In this document: positions 8,641 through 20,241 of the stretch, piece by piece
Layout of the letters: each line of letters starts with the position of its first letter
How positions within the stretch are numbered: position 1 is the first letter of the stretch
From: Pachypanchax playfairii
Taxonomy: Eukaryota; Chordata; Actinopteri; Cyprinodontiformes; Aplocheilidae
Length of the DNA: 64,000 bases
Assembly: GCA_006937955.1 (NCBI GenBank)
Contig: SSNP01000149.1
Coordinates: forward strand, 886,469 to 950,468
Reading direction: 5' to 3'
Position numbers and translations under genes: made by a program
Notes under the pieces: generated by a model
Told to the model about the DNA's origin: nothing
The model's input: only the letters and a program-made list of their open reading frames with translations
The model's database searches: none

Positions 8641-10632
8641 AGTGCAGGAGGGTGCAGGGAGGTGCAGGAGGGTGGAGGGAGGTGCAGGGAGGTGCAGGAG
8701 GGTGTAGGGAGATGCAGGGAGGTGCAGGAGGGTGTAGGGAGGTGCAGGAGGGTGCAGGAGGTGCAGGGAGGTGCAGGAGGGTGGAGGGAGGTGCAGGGAG
8801 GTGCAGGAGGGCGTAGGGAGGTGCAGGAGGGTGTAGGGAGGTGCAGGAGGTGTAGGGAGGTGCAGGAGGGTGCAGGGAGGTGCAGGAGGGTGGAGGGAGG
8901 TGCAGGGAGGTGCAGGAGGGTGCAGGGAGATGCAGGGAGGTGCAGGAGGGTGTAGGGAAGTGCAGGGAGGTGCAGGAAGGTGGAAAGAGGTGCAGGAGGG
9001 TGGAGGGAGGTGCAGGGAGGTGCAGGAGGGTGTAGGGAGATGCAGGGAGGTGGAGGAGGGTGTAGGGAGGTGCAGGAGGGTGCAGGGAGATGCAGGGAGG
9101 TGCAGGAGGGTGTAGGGAAGTGCAGGGAGGTGCAGGAAGGTGGAAAGAGGTGCAGGAGGGTGGAGGGAGGTGCAGGGAGGTGCAGGAGGGCGTAGGGAGG
9201 TGCAGGAGGGTGTAGGGAGGTGCAGGAGGGTGCAGGGAGGTGCAGGAGGGTGGAGGGAGGTGCAGGGAGGTGCAGGAGGGTGTAGGGAGGTGCAGGGAGG
9301 TGGAGGAGGGTGTAGGGAGATGCAGGGAGGTGCAGGAGGGTGCAGGGAGGTGCAGGAGGGTGTAGGGAGGTGCAGGGAGGTGCAGGAGGGTGCAGGGAGG
9401 TGCAGGGGGGTGCAGGGAGGTGCAGGGAGGTGGAGGAGGGTGTAGGGAGATGCAGGGAGGTGCAGGAGGGTGTAGGGAGGTGCAGGGAGGTGCAGGAGGG
9501 TGTAGGGAGGTGCAGGAGGGTGTAGGGAGGTGCAGGAGGGTGTAGGGAGGTGCAGGAGGGTGGAGGGAGGTGCAGGGAGGTGCAGGAGGGTGTAGGGAGA
9601 TGCAGGGAGGTGCAGGAGGGTGTAGGGAGATGCAGGGAGGTGCAGGAGGGTGCAGGGAGGTGCAGGAGGGTGGAGGGAGGTGCAGGGAGGTGCAGGAGGG
9701 TGCAGGGAGGTGCAGGGAGGTGCAGGAGGGTGCAGGGAGATGCAGGGAGGTGCAGGAGGGTGTAGGGAAGTGCAGGGAGGTGCAGGAAGGTGGAAAGAGG
9801 TGCAGGAGGGTGGAGGGAGGTGCAGGGGGGTGCAGGGGGCGTAGGGAGGTGCAGGAGGGTGTAGGGAGATGCAGGGAGGTGCAGGAGGGTGCAGGGAGGT
9901 GCAGGAGGGTGGAGGGAGGTGCAGGAGGGTGCAGGGAGGTGCAGGAGGGTGGAGGGAGGTGCAGGGAGGTGCAGGAGGGTGTAGGGAGATGCAGGGAGGT
10001 GGAGGAGGGTGTAGGGAGGTGCAGGGAGGTGCAGGAAGGTGGAAAGAGGTGCAGGAGGGTGGAGGGAGGTGCAGGGAGGTGCAGGAGGGTGTAGGGAGAT
10101 GCAGGGAGGTGCAGGAGGGTGTAGGGAGGTGCAGGAGGGTGGAGGGAGGTGCAGGGAGGTGCAGGAGGGTGTAGGGAAGTGCAGGGAGGTGCAGGAAGGT
10201 GGAAAGAGGTGCAGGAGGGTGGAGGGAGGTGCAGGGAGGTGCAGGAGGGTGTAGGGAGATGCAGGGAGGTGCAGGAGGGTGTAGGGAGATGCAGGGAGGT
10301 GCAGGAGGGTGCAGGGAGGTGCAGGAGGGTGGAGGGAGGTGCAGGGAGGTGCAGGAGGGTGTAGGGAGGTGCAGGGGGTGCAGGGAGGTGCAGGAGGGTG
10401 TAGGGAGGTGCAGGAGGGTGGAGGGAGGTGCAGGGAGGTGCAGGAGGGTGTAGGGAGATGCAGGGAGGTGCAGGAGGGTGTAGGGAGATGCAGGGAGGTG
10501 CAGGAGGGTGTAGGGAGGTGCAGGGGGGTGCAGGGAGGTGGAGGGAGGTGCAGGGAGGTGCAGGGAGGTGCAGGGAGGTGCAGGAGGGTGTAGGGAGGTG
10601 CAGGGAGGTGCAGGTGGGTGTAGGGAGGTGCG
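8641..10632. repeat. 10-bp G-rich minisatellite, first block
   Basis: The unit is GGTGCAGGGA with variants GGTGCAGGAG, GGTGTAGGGA, GGTGGAGGGA, GATGCAGGGA and GGTGGAAAGA. The period is 10 bp with a few 1-5 base slips (near 8757, 8848, 9838 and 10376). There are about 200 units and the block runs into an assembly gap. The plus strand reads GGAGGCREVQ and the minus strand HLPAPPCTSL; both are open because no unit variant contains a stop. None of these frames is supported as a gene. Confidence 0.95.
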
Positions 10633-10683
10633 NNNNNNNNNNNNNNNNNNNNNNNNNNNNNNNNNNNNNNNNNNNNNNNNNNN
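10633..10683. other. Assembly gap (51 N)
   Basis: A run of 51 N interrupts the array. It is followed by G homopolymers and a repeated leader, so the join on its right is doubtful. Confidence 0.99.
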
Positions 10684-10730
<47 letters not shown>

Positions 10731-10842
10731 AGAGGGGGGGGGGGGGGGGGGGGGGGGGGTAAGATGTGTCCAGTCCTTGCTGTAGATGGCACAGTGACTT
10801 CTGGAGGAGAAATCTGTCTATAAAAAGCCCAGAGTGGGTCAG
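10684..10842 (+). repeat. G homopolymer and leader of the array, copy 2
   Basis: A G run of about 46 bases, AAGA, and a second G run of nearly 26 bases lead into the same leader as at 8558-8640, including TATAAAAAG at 10819-10827. In copy 1 the G run is only 14 bases. Homopolymers this long beside a gap suggest a sequencing or assembly problem. Confidence 0.9.
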
Positions 10843-13800
10843 AGTGCAGGAGGGTGCAGGGAGGTGCAGGAGGGTGGAGGGAGGTGCAGGGAGGTGCAGG
10901 AGGGTGTAGGGAGATGCAGGGAGGTGCAGGAGGGTGTAGGGAGATGCAGGGAGGTGCAGGAGGGTGCAGGGAGGTGCAGGAGGGTGTAGGGAGATGCAGG
11001 GAGGTGGAGGAGGGTGTAGGGAGGTGCAGGAGGGTGCAGGGAGATGCAGGGAGGTGCAGGAGGGTGTAGGGAAGTGCAGGGAGGTGCAGGAAGGTGGAAA
11101 GAGGTGCAGGAGGGTGGAGGGAGGTGCAGGGAGGTGCAGGAGGGCGTAGGGAGATGCAGGGAGGTGGAGGAGGGTGCAGGGAGGTGCAGGAGGGTGCAGG
11201 GAGATGCAGGGAGGTGCAGGAGGGTGTAGGGAGATGCAGGGAGGTGCAGGAGGGTGCAGGGAGGTGCAGGAGGGTGGAGGGAGGTGCAGGGAGGTGCAGG
11301 AGGGTGTAGGGAGATGCAGGGAGGTGCAGGAGGGTGTAGGGAAGTGCAGGGAGGTGCAGGAAGGTGGAAAGAGGTGCAGGAGGGTGGAGGGAGGTGCAGG
11401 GAGGTGCAGGAGGGCGTAGGGAGGTGCAGGAGGGTGGAGGGAGGTGCAGGGAGGTGCAGGAGGGTGTAGGGAGATGCAGGGAGGTGCAGGAGGGTGTAGG
11501 GAGATGCAGGGAGGTGCAGGAGGGTGCAGGGAGGTGCAGGAGGGTGGAGGGAGGTGCAGGGAGGTGCAGGAGGGTGCAGGGAGGTGCAGGAGGGTGGAGG
11601 GAGGTGCAGGGAGGTGCAGGAGGGTGTAGGGAGATGCAGGGAGGTGGAGGAGGGTGTAGGGAGGTGCAGGAGGGTGCAGGGAGGTGCAGGAGGGTGTAGG
11701 GAGGTGCAGGAGGGTGTAGGGAGGTGCAGGAGGGTGCAGGGGGGTGCAGGGAGGTGCAGGGAGGTGCAGGAGGGTGCAGGGAGGTGCAGGGAGGTGCAGG
11801 ACGGTCTAGGGAAGTGCAGGGAGGTGCAGGAAGGTGGAAAGAGGTGCAGGAGGGTGGAGGGAGGTGCAGGGAGGTGCAGGAGGGCGCAGGGAGGTGCAGG
11901 AGGGTGGAGGGAGGTGCAGGAGGGTGGAGGGAGGTGCAGGGAGGTGCAGGAGGGTGTAGGGAGATGCAGGGAGGTGCAGGAGGGTGCAGGGAGATGCAGG
12001 GAGGTGCAGGAGGGTGCAGGGAGGTGCAGGAGGGTGGAGGGAGGTGCAGGGAGGTGCAGGAGGGTGCAGGGAGGTGCAGGAGGGTGCAGGGAGGTGCAGG
12101 AGGGTGCAGGGAGGTGCAGGGAGGTGCAGGACGGTCTAGGGAAGTGCAGGGAGGTGCAGGAGGGTGGAGGGAGGTGCAGGAGGGTGCAGGGAGATGCAGG
12201 GAGGTGCAGGGGGGTGTAGGGAGGTGCAGGAGGGTGTAGGGAGATGCAGGGGGGTGCAGGAGGGTGCAGGGAGGTGCAGGAGGGTGGAGGGAGATGCAGG
12301 GAGGTGCAGGAGGGTGTAGGGAGATGCAGGGAGGTGCAGGAGGGTGCAGGGAGGTGCAGGAGGGTGGAGGGAGGTGCAGGGAGGTGCAGGGAGGTGCAGG
12401 AGGGTGTAGGGAGGTGCAGGAGGGTGTAGGGAGGTGCAGGAGGGTGTAGGGAGGTGCAGGAGGGTGCAGGGAGATGCAGGGAGGTGCAGGAGGGTGTAGG
12501 GAAGTGCAGGGAGGTGCAGGAAGGTGGAAAGAGGTGCAGGAGGGTGGAGGGAGGTGCAGGGAGGTGCAGGAGGGCGTAGGGAGGTGCAGGAGGGTGTAGG
12601 GAGGTGCAGGAGGGTGTAGGGAGGTGCAGGAGGGTGTAGGGAGGTGCAGGAGGGTGCAGGGAGGTGCAGGGAGGTGCAGGACGGTCTAGGGAAGTGCAGG
12701 GAGGTGCAGGAGGGTGCAGGGAGGTGCAGGGAGGTGCAGGACGGTCTAGGGAAGTGCAGGGAGGTGCAGGAGGGTGGAGGGAGGTGCAGGAGGGTGCAGG
12801 GAGGTGCAGGAGGGTGGAGGGAGGTGCAGGGAGGTGCAGGAGGGTGTAGGGAGATGCAGGGAGGTGCAGGAGGGTGCAGGGAGGTGCAGGGAGGTGCAGG
12901 ACGGTCTAGGGAAGTGCAGGGAGGTGCAGGAAGGTGGAGGGAGGTGCAGGAGGGTGGAGGGAGGTGCAGGGAGGTGCAGGAGGGTGCAGGGAGGTGCAGG
13001 AGGGTGCAGGGAGGTGCAGGAGGGTGGAGGGAGGTGCAGGGAGGTGCAGGAGGGTGTAGGGAGATGCAGGGAGGTGGAGGAGGGTGTAGGGAGGTGCAGG
13101 AGGGTGCAGGGAGATGCAGGGAGGTGCAGGAGGGTGCAGGGAGGTGCAGGGGGGTGTAGGGAGGTGCAGGAGGGTGTAGGGAGGTGCAGGAGGGTGTAGG
13201 GAGGTGCAGGAGGGTGCAGGGAGGTGCAGGGAGGTGCAGGGAGGTGCAGGAGGGTGGAGGGAGGTGCAGGGAGGTGCAGGACGGTCTAGGGAAGTGCAGG
13301 GAGGTGCAGGAGGGTGGAGGGAGGTGCAGGGAGGTGCAGGAGGGTGTAGGGAGATGCAGGGAGGTGCAGGAGGGTGTAGGGAAGTGCAGGGAGGTGCAGG
13401 AAGGTGGAAAGAGGTGCAGGAGGGTGCAGGGAGGTGCAGGGAGGTGCAGGAGGGTGGAGGGAGGTGCAGGGAGGTGCAGGAGGGTGTAGGGAGATGCAGG
13501 GAGGTGCAGGAGGGTGCAGGGAGATGCAGGGGGGTGGAGGCAGGTGCAGGGAGGTGCAGGAGGGCGTAGGGAGGTGCAGGAGGGTGTAGGGAGGTGCAGG
13601 AGGGTGTAGGGAGGTGCAGGAGGGTGTAGGGAGGTGCAGGAGGGTGCAGGGAGATGCAGGGAGGTGGAGGAGGGTGTAGGGAGGTGCAGGAGGGTGCAGG
13701 GAGATGCAGGGAGGTGCAGGGGGGTGCAGGGAGGTGCAGGAGGGTGTAGGGAGGTGCAGGAGGGTGCAGGGAGGTGCAGGGAGGTGCAGGAGGGTGTAGG

Positions 13801-14078
13801 GAGATGCAGGGAGGTGCAGGAGGGTGCAGGGAGGTGCAGGAGGGTGGAGGGAGGTGCAGGAGGGTGCAGGGAGGTGCAGGAGGGTGCAGGGAGGTGCAGG
13901 GGGGTGCAGGGAGGTGCAGGGAGGTGCAGGACGGTCTAGGGAAGTGCAGGGAGGTGCAGGAGGGTGCAGGGAGGTGCAGGGAGGTGCAGGACGGTGTAGG
14001 GAGGTGCAGGGAGGTGCAGGAGGGTGGAGGGAGGTGCAGGAGGGTGCAGGGAGGTGCAGGAGGGTGCAGGGAGGTGGG
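10843..14078. repeat. 10-bp G-rich minisatellite, second block
   Basis: The same family as the first block, about 323 units, but strikingly regular: the 10-base phase is kept over more than 3.2 kb without an insertion or deletion that I can see. A variant pair GCAGGACGGTCTAGGGAAG is found only in this block, at about 11801, 12131, 12681, 12741, 12901, 13281 and 13931, and one relative GGACGGTGTAGG at 13991. The GGTGGAAAGAGG variant is shared by both blocks. The array ends in GGGAGGTGGGCTCAGC. Confidence 0.95.
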
Positions 14079-15751
14079 CTCAGCTCCATGTCACATGATA
14101 TTTCCTAAGATTCCTGATTACTGTAGTGAGGACCACTTGTGCTGCTGTGACTCGGGTGTTGAATGATAGTTTACTGCAATCAAAGTACATCAATCTGACT
14201 GTTAATTATGTGTAAAATGTCTGATAGGAAATTGCTCGTCCTCGTCTTCTGATTTCAAATTTGACTTACACTTCATCTCCCAGTTAATGAACTGGACGTG
14301 CTGCTGATCCTTCAGCAGTTATTTTAAGACTCAGCTGTACTGCTGTAGTTCTGTGAATGAAGCTGAACGGCCAAAACTCTGAACATGTGAAGAGAAAAAG
14401 CTTTTTGAAGAAATTACAGAGTACAACGTGCTCAAAGCGCTGAAGCCACTTCCACGGGTTCTTTAAAGGTCTCTTTACCATCAGGTGAGAAGTCCTGGAG
14501 CAGTTCTTACTAAAACATTTCTTTCTTTTAGTCTGAGCAATTCTTCATGTAAAACCTGTTTTATTTCTCATAAACAGCTTCATATTCATATTAAACGATG
14601 CAGAAAAGAACAGAGCAGCTTGAAGCTGGAGCATCGATGTGATTGATGGAAAAATCCTAAAAAGAAGCATCTAGTTAACAGCAGGAGGAACCATCTGGTG
14701 GAACGTGGTCTGGGGAGACCTGGTTCTCAGATGACTGTATACAGAGTTTACATGGACACAGATCAGTCCGTCAAGCCTGAAGGTGAACGTTACATAATAC
14801 ATGAAGTGATGAGATGAAAGTGACACGGGAAACAGATGTCACCAGGAAGGCTGCAACGCGCTGACAATCATGTCTTCAGGTTTGTCTTCATACAGGGAGG
14901 GAAACTGTGTGTTTCCTCCAGAGATTTATTTGTAAATGTCACACTTGTCAAATCATCAGCAGCTCTGTCTCCTGAGGACGCCGCGTCACACTCTCTGGCA
15001 GATTCAAATTAGGAAACAACCCCACTGATCGGTTTTAATTTGGATGTAGATGATTTTCTTGGTCATCTGCTGGTGAAATGATCCTGAAATTAAAATCTGC
15101 AACAAAGTTTTTACTTTTAAATGAAGATAATCAAAACAAAGAATCTCTGACTCACACAGGAAGCTGCATAGCTGAACCATAGCTTAGCTTGTCTCTCATT
15201 AAAAATGCCTGCCTGGATGACACCAACATGTCTTTAACCAGCTGTGACCGTGTCATCTGTCATATGAAATAATTTATTTGTTCTTTACTAACTATCTGAG
15301 AAGCAAGAAAACATTTAAAAAACACACGAGACAGAAATCCACATTTTTATCTTTATACCAGTAAATATACGTATTTTTATATCAGTCTTTGTTTGAACAT
15401 CGGGTCCTTTTTCACATGCTGATTTTAAATAATTACAGAAAGTTTGGTTCATCATGTGAGAACCATAAAGAAATGATGGTGACTAAGTTCTGCAATGTAC
15501 TGCACATTATTTTTGTAGGTTTTTAATAATGTTTTAATCATGAAGATTTGAAGATTCTGAACATTTGACATTTTAGGATGATCATGTAATGAGTTTCTGG
15601 TTTTGGAAACTGTGAAAAACCAATTTTCACTTCACGATTACAGATTAAAGTGTTTTCTTTCTACATGGCTGAGACACACAGAGATGATGATGCATTAGTA
15701 TGTTGCAACAGTTCTAACTGATCACACGCTTGTAACGTTGGCTTCAGTGTT
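14079..15751. other. Intergenic, nothing recognised
   Basis: Moderately AT-rich sequence. Open frames are under 70 codons and show no family resemblance. No repeat boundary recognised. Confidence 0.5.
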
Positions 15752-16391
15752 TTAAAGAGTCCCTTCCATTAAAAACAGTGTTTCTGAGGTTTCTGTTGAA
15801 TATTTTAGCTCCACAGGTGTTCTTACCTTCATAGTGGGTGAAAACAGGTCAACAACTTCTCTTTCAGTTTTAATCTCTCAAACTACGCAGGTGGCGATAA
15901 AACCCGAGTTCTCCTGAGTTCTAACGGCCTGTATCTGTTACATCACAACTCCTTTGTTCGTTAGTATTCATCAGCTCCTGCAGTTGAAACCACGCCTAGC
16001 ATGCTGCTGGCTAAAAGCTGTTAGCATAACACCTAGCATGCTGCTGGCTAAAAGCTGTTAGCATTAGATGTAACAAACAGGAAGACACAACGTCTGATGT
16101 TGCCATGTGCAGCGGGGCAGGAAACAGTATTCCTTGCTCTCATAGGCTAGTTTGTTAGCCAATCAGAGTCCAGCAAATTAGAATAATGAATATGAACGAG
16201 CTGCTGAAGAAGCAGCTGAAACAGCCTGACTGAAGGAGCCGGAACCACCCGAATTTTAACGCAGACAGATTGAAAAGTCTGTTAATCAGTGTTTCCTGAT
16301 ATTTTTTTAGATATAAAATGTTTCATATTACTGGTTAATACTTAAGAAATAACCACAAAGTCCTGAAATCTGTATGAAATGGCCTCTTTAA
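15752..16391 (+). mobile_element. Non-autonomous element with TTAA target duplication, 632 bp
   Basis: The element (15756-16387) lies between TTAA at 15752-15755 and TTAA at 16388-16391. Its ends form an imperfect inverted repeat: AGAGTCCCTTCCAT on the left against AGAGGCCATTTCAT read inward from the right. The partial copy ending at 2508 has the better matching AGAGTCCATTTCAT. The element carries no open frame of note. Internally a segment with GCATGCTGCTGGCTAAAAGC is duplicated in tandem with a spacing of about 38 bp. TTAA duplications occur in piggyBac and Kolobok among others; the terminal bases do not match typical piggyBac ends, so the superfamily is left open. Confidence 0.7.
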
Positions 16392-17220
16392 AAAAAAGAA
16401 GCAGTACATAAAAAGATTTGCCACAACTTGTTTGACTTTTGCTCCTTGATTTTGTGTAATCTTTGGATCAAATCACCTATTTTGATGCCCGGCGTGCGCA
16501 AGCTTGTGTTAGCAGTGGGGTGCCAGACATTCAGAATGATTCAGAGCATGAAGGCGTCAGGTTTCAGCCTTTCATCACCACTCTGACAGACAAGACTCTC
16601 AACAGGCTCATAAGGTGCATGAACTGGAACAGACAGAACAACATCTGACATCATGGATCAAACAGTTCATTCAAAGTGTGACATAACTGTTTTAAAGCAG
16701 ATGACTCAGACTGAAAGAAGGAAGACAGGTCTTCCTGTCCAACCCGTCCATCATGCTGTATGATGAAACATCCTGCTTGAAATGGATTCTGCAGGTTACT
16801 GAGTGATGAACTGAACACCTGTTCATCACTGAGAACACATGGGTGCTGATTCTTTTTTTCTTCTTTCTTGTTTTTAACCAAAACTTTGTCAAAAATTTGA
16901 CAAATTACAACAAGTAGAATTTTCTAATTTCTTCAATCTAAAATGATAACTAGTGTTTTATAAATTAGTGTAACAGTTTGATGTTTTTTGTGTTTATTGG
17001 GTTTAGTTTGTAAGTTTTATGAGTTGGTTTTGTGTACTTAGGTGTGTACATGTCTGTGTGTTGTCTCACTCTAAGACTGATTTAGTTCATGTCTTGCTCC
17101 CGTCTAATCATGTTAGGTAAACAGGTGAAGATCAGAACCTCTGTGAGCGTGAACTTACAGGTGTATGAGCAGGCAGGAGGGGGAGTCAGGACAATTCCAG
17201 TATCTGAATCCCCTATCCAG
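16392..17220. other. Intergenic, nothing recognised
   Basis: AT-rich sequence beginning with an A run after the element. The frames at 16463-16648 and 16651-16892 have no recognisable motif. Confidence 0.5.
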
Positions 17221-17994
17221 GCGGTGGTCAGTTTAGGGTCAGGTGAGAGTCAGGTGAGGATCAGGTGATGGTCAGGTAATGGTCAGATGAGGGTCAGGTA
17301 AGGATCAGGTGATAGTGAGGTAATGGTCAAGTGAGAATCAGGTGATGGTTAGGTAAGGGTCAGGTGAGGATCAGGTGAGGGTCAAGTGATGGCTAGGTGG
17401 GGGTCAGGTGATGGTCAGGTGAGGGTCAAGTGATGGTTAGGTGGGGGTCAGGTGATGGTCAGGTAAGGATCAGGTGATGGTCAGGTAAGGATCAGGTGAT
17501 GGTCAGGTAAGGATCAGGTGATGGTCAGGTAATGGTCAGATGAGGGTCAGGTAAGGATCAGGTGATAGTGAGGTAATGGTCAAGTGAGAATCAGGTGATG
17601 GTTAGGTAAGGGTCAGGTGAGGATCAGGTGAGGGTCAAGTGATGGCTAGGTGGGGGTCAGGTGATGGTCAGGTGAGGGTCAAGTGATGGTTAGGTGGGGG
17701 TCAGGTGATGGTCAGGTAAGGATCAGGTGATGGTCAGGTAAGGATCAGGTGATGGTCAGGTAAGGATCAGGTGATGGTCAGGTAATGGTCAGATGAGGGT
17801 CAGGTAAGGATCAGGTGATAGTGAGGTAATGGTCAAGTGAGAATCAGGTGATGGTTAGGTAAGGGTCAGGTGAGGATCAGGTGAGGGTCAGGTAAGGATC
17901 AGGTGATAGTGAGGTAATGGTCAAGTGAGAATCAGGTGATGGTTAGGTAAGGGTCAGGTGAGGATCAGGTGCAGGTCAGGTGAGGGTCAGGTTA
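17221..17994. repeat. 11-bp minisatellite with 253-bp higher-order repeat
   Basis: Units of 11 bp such as TCAGGTGATGG, TCAGGTAAGGA, TCAAGTGAGAA and TTAGGTGGGGG are arranged in a fixed order of 23 units. That order makes a 253-bp block at 17278-17530, repeated at 17531-17783 with no difference that I can see. A third, internally shortened copy starts at 17784 and jumps back at about 17887 into the GGTAAGGATCAGG section. Confidence 0.95.
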
Positions 17995-18064
17995 TGTTGT
18001 CATCTGTGGGCAAAAATGGTTAATACACTAAACGATCAAAGACTCTATGAAGAAGACAAGATGC

Positions 18065-19878
18065 TGAACTGATACAGGCAGGGACATTGAGTCTGAGTGG
18101 ACCATGTTCCGTGCCTCCATTGCCAAGGTGGTTGACCATAGTTGTGGAAGCAAGGTTGTTGGTGCCTGTCACAGTAGCAACCCTCAAACCCGCTGGTGGA
18201 CACCTGCGGTGAGGAATGCTGTCAAGCTGGAAAGAGCCTTATGGGGACCTTCTGGCTTGTGGGACTCTGGAGGCAGCTGATAGGTATCGGCATTCCAAGC
18301 GGAATACCTTATTCTTGATTCTCGAAGACCTCCTCAATTCCACTGACATGTCTTCCAGCGAGGAAGCTGAGTTTGAGGGCTCGGGGGAAAAAAGGGGGGT
18401 CTCCAATCTCTGAGGCTGAAGTCACAGAGCTGGTTAAAAAGCTCCTTGGTGGTAAGGCCCCAGGGGTGGATGAGATTGGCCTCAAGGCTCTGGATGTTGT
18501 GGGGTTGACATGGTTGACACGCCTCTGCAACATCGCTTAGACATCGGGGGCAGTTCCTCTGGATTGGCAGACTAGGGTAGTGGTCCCCCTCTTCAAAAAG
18601 GGGGATCGTAGGGTGTGCTCCACCTATAGGGGGATCACATTCCTAAGCCTCCCTGGGAAGGTCTATTTGGGGGTTCTGGAGAGGAGGATCCATTGGATAG
18701 TTGAGGCTCGGATTCAATAGGAATAATGTGGTTTTCATCCTGGCTGTGGAACACTGGGCTACACCCTCAGCAGGGTCTTGGAGGGATCATGGGAGTTCGC
18801 CCAACCAGTCTACATGTGTTTTATGGATTTGGAGAAGGCGTTTGACTGTGTTCCTCTGGGATTCCTGTGGAGGGTGCTCCAAATGGTGTACTGGGCCCTT
18901 TAATACAGGCTGTTAGGTCTCTTTACGACCGGTGTCAGAGTTTGGTCCGCATTGCCGGCAGTAAGTTGAATTCATTTCCAGTGGGAGTTGGACTCTGCCA
19001 AGGTTGTCATTTGCCACCGGTTCTGTTCATAACCTTCATGGACAGAATTTCCAGGTGCTGCCGAGGTGTTGAGGGGATCTAGTTTGGGGGCCTCAGAATT
19101 GCGTCTCTGCACTTTGCAGATGATGTGGTTCTATTAGCTGCATCAGACAGTGATCTCCAACTTTCACTGGGGTGATTTGCAGCCGAGTGCGAAGCTGCCA
19201 GGATCAGCACCTCCAAATCCGAGACCATGGTCTTGAGCTGGAAAAGGGTAGAGTGCCTTTTACAGGTCGGGGATGAGGTCCTTCCTCAAGTCGAGGAATT
19301 TAGATATCTCGGGGTCTTGTTCACGAATGAGGGAAAACTGAAGCGCAAGATTGACAGGTGGATTGGTGCAGAGGGAGCTGAGCCAAAAAGAAAAGCTCTC
19401 GATTTACCAGTCAATCTACGTTCCTACCCTCATCTATGGTCACGGGCTCTGGGTAGTGACAGTAAGGACGAGATTGCAGACACAAGTGGCTGAAATAAGT
19501 TTTCTCCACAGGGTGTCAGGGCTCTCACTTAGAGATATAGTGAGAAGTTCTGTCATCTGGGAGGGACTCAGAGTAGAGCCGCTGCTCCTCCTGATCAAGA
19601 GGAGTCAGTTGAGGTGGCTCAGGCATCTGATCAGGATGCCTCCTGGACGTCTCCATGGTGAGGTGGTCTGGGCATGTCCCACCTGTAGGAAGCCCATAGG
19701 AAGACCCAGGATGCGCTGGAGGGACTATTTCTCTTGGTTGTTCCAGGAATGCCTCGGGGTTCTCCTAGAGGAGCATGCTGATGCTGCTGGGAAGAGGGAA
19801 GTCTGGGCTTCCCTGCTTAGACTGCTGCCCCCACGACCCAGCCCCGGATAAGCGGAGGAGAATGGATGGATGGATGGA
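18065..19878 (+). pseudogene. RTE/Rex3-like LINE, reverse-transcriptase region, broken
   Basis: The parent protein copies its own RNA into the genome. Palm-domain motifs remain but in different frames: FMDLEKAFDCVPLGFLWRVL at 18820, FADDVVLLAA at 19113 (the catalytic FADD box), and YLGVLFTNEGKLKRKIDRWI at about 19303. The C-terminal domain, open for 166 codons from 19351, includes LSLRDIVRSSVIWEGLRVEP and GRPRMRWRDYFSWLFQECLG and ends LLPPRPSPG before TAA at 19849. A short GGAGGAGAATGGATGGATGG tail follows. The ORF end plus a very short 3' tail of GATG-type repeats fits Rex3 of the RTE clade. Several frameshifts and stops make it dead. The 5' part with the endonuclease is missing; the copy begins within the linker before the polymerase, 70 bp after the 11-bp array. 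Confidence 0.85.
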
Positions 19879-20241
19879 CTTTTCTATAACTATTTTTACA
19901 ACTAAGGTGTGGCATAATATAAAATATTAACTTTAAACATTAGTGATGCAAAAATACAGATATATACAGAATAGATATATTGTAGATATGTTACAAATTT
20001 ACACAGTATGAAGGCATATTATGAATATACTATAACTATAATATAATGTAAAATATACAGGCTATAAACAGGTTTCTCACATTAGTATTAAGTATTAATA
20101 GACAGCTGTAGAACTATAATTATTATTTTGTATTGTACAGTATGATTGTCCATGCAGTATTTACAGTAGTGCAGTTGAGATTTGTGTGATATGTATTAAT
20201 GTGTGTGTGTTCACTCCATGAGTTTTAATGTGGTTCAGATG
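19879..20241 (-). other. Probable 3' untranslated part of the L2-like fragment
   Basis: AT-rich sequence downstream (on the minus strand) of the L2-like stop codon at 20242. Assigned only by position; the left boundary is placed at the tail of the RTE element. Confidence 0.3.

Noticed and set aside
8519..10792. 757-codon proline-rich protein on the minus strand, and a 267-codon one at 13286-14089
   Set aside because: Translation of the C-rich strand of the 10-bp array; the longer one even reads through the assembly gap.
8632..14166. Many glycine/arginine-rich plus-strand frames (GGAGGCREVQ)
   Set aside because: By-products of a stop-free 10-bp unit read in three frames.
16463..16892. Frames of 61-76 codons as exons
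   Set aside because: No recognisable family and no supporting neighbours.
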